Shown piece by piece: positions 4,327 through 6,314 of a stretch of DNA of 6,314 nt (within the stretch, counting starts at the first letter, position 1; every line of letters begins with the position of its first letter). The notes beneath the pieces are model-generated. The model was not told the origin of the DNA. It ran no database searches and was given only the letters and a program-made list of their open reading frames with translations. The DNA is taken from assembly GCA_013152695.1 (NCBI GenBank), contig JAADFV010000112.1, positions 1 to 6,314 of the forward strand. Reading direction: 5' to 3'. The stretch comes from Chloroflexota bacterium (lineage in GTDB: Bacteria; Chloroflexota; Anaerolineae; J102). The translations under genes and the position numbers were made by a program.

Positions 4327-6089
4327 ATACCTTGCGTCGTTCACCCTTATTCCTTCTGATTCTACTTTCTTTGTTTGCCTGGGCGCCTTTGCTGGCACCG
4401 GGCTACTTTCTCCGTGCCCACGATGCCGCCCACAGTCTCTTTTGGTTGGTCGAGTTCGATCAGGGCATCCATGATGGCTTTTTATGGCCACGGTGGGCAC
4501 CGGACCACGCCCTGGGCTACGGCTATCCCCTTTTCACCTTCTATGCCCCTCTGGCCTTTTACATAGCCGAAGTCTTTCATCTTTTAGGGGCCAGCATTGT
4601 CAATGCGGTCAAGGCTGTGTGGATTCTGGCCTTCATTTTTTCGGGTGTTAGCATGTATCGTTTCGCCCGGGATCTGTGGGGGAAAGGAGCTGCCCTGATT
4701 GCTGCTCTTCTTTACATCTATGCGCCCTACCATCTGGTCAATATCTACGTTCGCTCTGCCCTGGCTGAGTTCGTTGCTTTTGCCCTCTATCCCTGGGTTT
4801 TGCACACTTTCTGGGCATTGCTCGAGCAAGGAGGACGCAAGCGGATCGCCTGGGCCGCATTGAGCTTTGGCCTGTTGTTGTTGACTCACAGCGTTACCGT
4901 CGTATTTTTCCCTCCCGTTCTAATCGCTCTTATTCTCTACTGGCTGCTTTGGAAATGGTATCGACAAGGCCGTCTGCCCTGGAAAGCCACCTTGTCGGCC
5001 CTGTTGGCAGGGGTGGGAGGTGTGGCTCTGGCGGCCATTTTCCTCTTACCTGCGGTGGCCGAAAGTCGTTATATCGTCCAGGAACAATGGCTCCCCGACA
5101 CCTACCAATACGTCAACCAGTTTCTTTATCCCCACCAATGGTTCCAGTTCGATTGGGGTTTTGGTTTTGCCCTGGCCGGACCCGAGGATGGCATGAGTAT
5201 GCAGGTTGGGTTGTGGTTATTCCTGTTGGGGCTGGCGACCCTTCCCTTACTGCTCATACGGCGACCTCGACATCTGCCTACTCTGTTCGGTTTTACGGTA
5301 TTGGCCCTGGGAATATTGTGGCTGACACAGGCCAGTAGTCAGCCCCTCTGGGATGCCCTGGCTCCCATGGCCCTGATCCAGTTTCCTTTTCGGCTTCTGG
5401 CAGTGGTAGACTTGCTCCTATCGTTGACCGCAGCCGGTATTCTTTCCGTCATTCTTACGCCGGCCACCTCTTCTACCAAAGATACCGACATTTCCCCCGC
5501 AGTTCTCGTTCTGGCCCTGGCCATCATTCTCGCTTCTTACCCCTACACACGTCCCCAGCATACTCCCGTTAGCGCCCGAGATCAAAGTCCCCAGGCCGTG
5601 ATCGATTTTGAAATGGCTTATCCCGATATGCGGGGGAGTACGGCTTTTGCCAGCGGGCCGCCTACATCCAGCCCTAAAGTGGCTGCCTACCTTGCAAACG
5701 AACCCTTACCTCTGGCCGGCATCATTCAAGGTCAGGGTAAAATTACAGCATTACGCCACGGCGCCGGTTCCGAAGAAATACATCTTTCGGCACAGACGCC
5801 GGTCACGGTACAATTCTACACTTACTGGTATCCAGGCTGGCGTGGCGAGATGGACGGTATAAAACTTGATTTACGTGCCGCTGGTGCCGACGCCCTCATC
5901 ACCTTCGATGCCCCTGCCGGTGAACACGAGATATCCATTCGTTTTCGCAATACCCCTTTGCGTACGGTTGCAGCTGGTCTTTCTCTGCTCAGCTTTCTGC
6001 TCATCATCATCGTCCTCACAGGCATGGATAAAAGATTCCTTGCTTTTCGTTCCTCTGTCCACGGCCGTTATTTTGCTAACAAGAACTGA
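4323..6089 (+). CDS. PTPS-related/YfhO-like membrane protein, predicted GT-C-fold glycosyltransferase (paralogue B)
   Basis: 588 residues, a clear paralogue of the preceding protein with the same landmarks in the same order: AHDAAH (32-37), WPRWAPD (55-61), GYGYP (65-69), YAPYHLVNIYVR (133-144), LTH (187-189), WGFGF with GPEDGMSMQVGL (278-297), QFPFR (353-357), FEMAYPDMRGST (429-440), FYTYWYPGW (498-506), NTPLRT (543-548), and a final helix (about 553-569). The start chosen is the ATG at 4323. It overlaps the previous stop as ATGA (4-nt overlap) and matches the paralogue's N-terminus (MNTLRRSP versus MKRVLRSP). An in-frame ATG at 4248 would add 25 residues with no counterpart. No clear Shine-Dalgarno is seen, so coupling is likely. 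It probably works on an envelope lipid-linked sugar outside the membrane; whether it pairs with paralogue A or repeats its job is unknown. Confidence 0.9.
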   Translation: MNTLRRSPLFLLILLSLFAWAPLLAPGYFLRAHDAAHSLFWLVEFDQGIHDGFLWPRWAPDHALGYGYPLFTFYAPLAFYIAEVFHLLGASIVNAVKAVWILAFIFSGVSMYRFARDLWGKGAALIAALLYIYAPYHLVNIYVRSALAEFVAFALYPWVLHTFWALLEQGGRKRIAWAALSFGLLLLTHSVTVVFFPPVLIALILYWLLWKWYRQGRLPWKATLSALLAGVGGVALAAIFLLPAVAESRYIVQEQWLPDTYQYVNQFLYPHQWFQFDWGFGFALAGPEDGMSMQVGLWLFLLGLATLPLLLIRRPRHLPTLFGFTVLALGILWLTQASSQPLWDALAPMALIQFPFRLLAVVDLLLSLTAAGILSVILTPATSSTKDTDISPAVLVLALAIILASYPYTRPQHTPVSARDQSPQAVIDFEMAYPDMRGSTAFASGPPTSSPKVAAYLANEPLPLAGIIQGQGKITALRHGAGSEEIHLSAQTPVTVQFYTYWYPGWRGEMDGIKLDLRAAGADALITFDAPAGEHEISIRFRNTPLRTVAAGLSLLSFLLIIIVLTGMDKRFLAFRSSVHGRYFANKN

Positions 6090-6108
6090 CTGACGGCCCA
6101 TCCTTAAA

Positions 6109-6314
6109 ATGAACGTTTTTTCCAAACCAGATCCAACTACTGCCTATTGTCCCCGCTGTGGGGCAACAGCGCCTATCGAGGTGACAATTTGCCCTCAATG
6201 TGGCGCCCACCTGGAAATACGCAAGGTGCGCCGGCGTCCACCCCTGGCTGATTTGAGTCTCGTCATCGTCATTCTTGCTGTGCTCGGCTTTTGGTGGCGG
6301 TGGGATGACCAGCA
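6109..6314 (+). CDS. Partial: N-terminal zinc-ribbon and transmembrane protein (runs off window)
   Basis: The first 68 codons are visible. CPRCG (14-18) and CPQCG (28-32) form a two-knuckle zinc ribbon, CxxC-x10-CxxC (Cys14, 17, 28, 31). A basic stretch (KVRRRR-like, 39-43) and a membrane helix (about 49-63, ending FWWRW) follow. The positive charges before the helix suggest that the ribbon is cytoplasmic. The ATG at 6109 is the first usable start after an in-frame TGA at 6091. There is no strong Shine-Dalgarno. It lies 19 nt after the previous stop with no terminator between, so it is probably co-transcribed. Such N-terminal ribbons precede many unrelated membrane-anchored domains, so the protein's role cannot be told from this part. 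Confidence 0.8.
   Translation, partial: MNVFSKPDPTTAYCPRCGATAPIEVTICPQCGAHLEIRKVRRRPPLADLSLVIVILAVLGFWWRWDDQ

Noticed and set aside
2509..6089. Pterin biosynthesis enzymes, as the family name '6-pyruvoyl-tetrahydropterin synthase related' might suggest
   Set aside because: Both proteins are polytopic membrane proteins with GT-C/YfhO-like motifs. The small soluble PTPS fold and its zinc-binding histidines are not seen.

Overview
The window looks like a chromosomal piece of a Chloroflexota bacterium (Anaerolineae or Caldilineae type). This is inferred from protein style, not from a search. The clues are tandem genes for large 'PTPS-related' (GT-C-like) membrane proteins, a Chloroflexi-style extracytoplasmic beta-sandwich tail, an apparently leaderless TGnTATAAT promoter, and an intergenic region built from short GGTTTAC-type repeats. 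All supported genes lie on the + strand. No mobile element, CRISPR array, tRNA or rRNA was seen.

Layout: Bases 1-388 are non-coding and unusually structured. Arrays of an 8-nt repeat (consensus CYGGKTTW) occur in two facing pairs, each followed by a copy of TCCTATTTTGAARCAG; the two copies of that motif are exactly 200 bp apart. The second copy carries the ribosome binding site of the first gene. Bases 389-901 encode a cytoplasmic SlyD-type FKBP prolyl isomerase/chaperone. A 60-bp gap follows with a strong extended -10 element, placed so that transcription should begin at about the A of the next ATG (962).

From 962 a tightly packed gene run begins. The first gene (962-2509) is a polytopic membrane protein with a soluble C-terminal beta-sandwich-like domain. 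The second and third (2509-4326 and 4323-6089) are clear paralogues of each other and resemble the 'PTPS-related' membrane family and YfhO-like GT-C proteins. The genes overlap by 1 nt (TGATG) and 4 nt (ATGA), which suggests translational coupling. Nineteen bases after the third, an ORF for a zinc-ribbon plus transmembrane protein starts and runs off the window end.

Functional picture (inference): the three membrane proteins probably act together in cell-envelope glycan or glycolipid assembly outside the membrane. The first looks like a divergent third paralogue that has lost the family's conserved extracytoplasmic motifs and exchanged its YfhO-like tail for a different domain. It may be a partner subunit or have changed specificity. 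Substrates cannot be read from the sequence. The FKBP gene appears to be a separate transcription unit.
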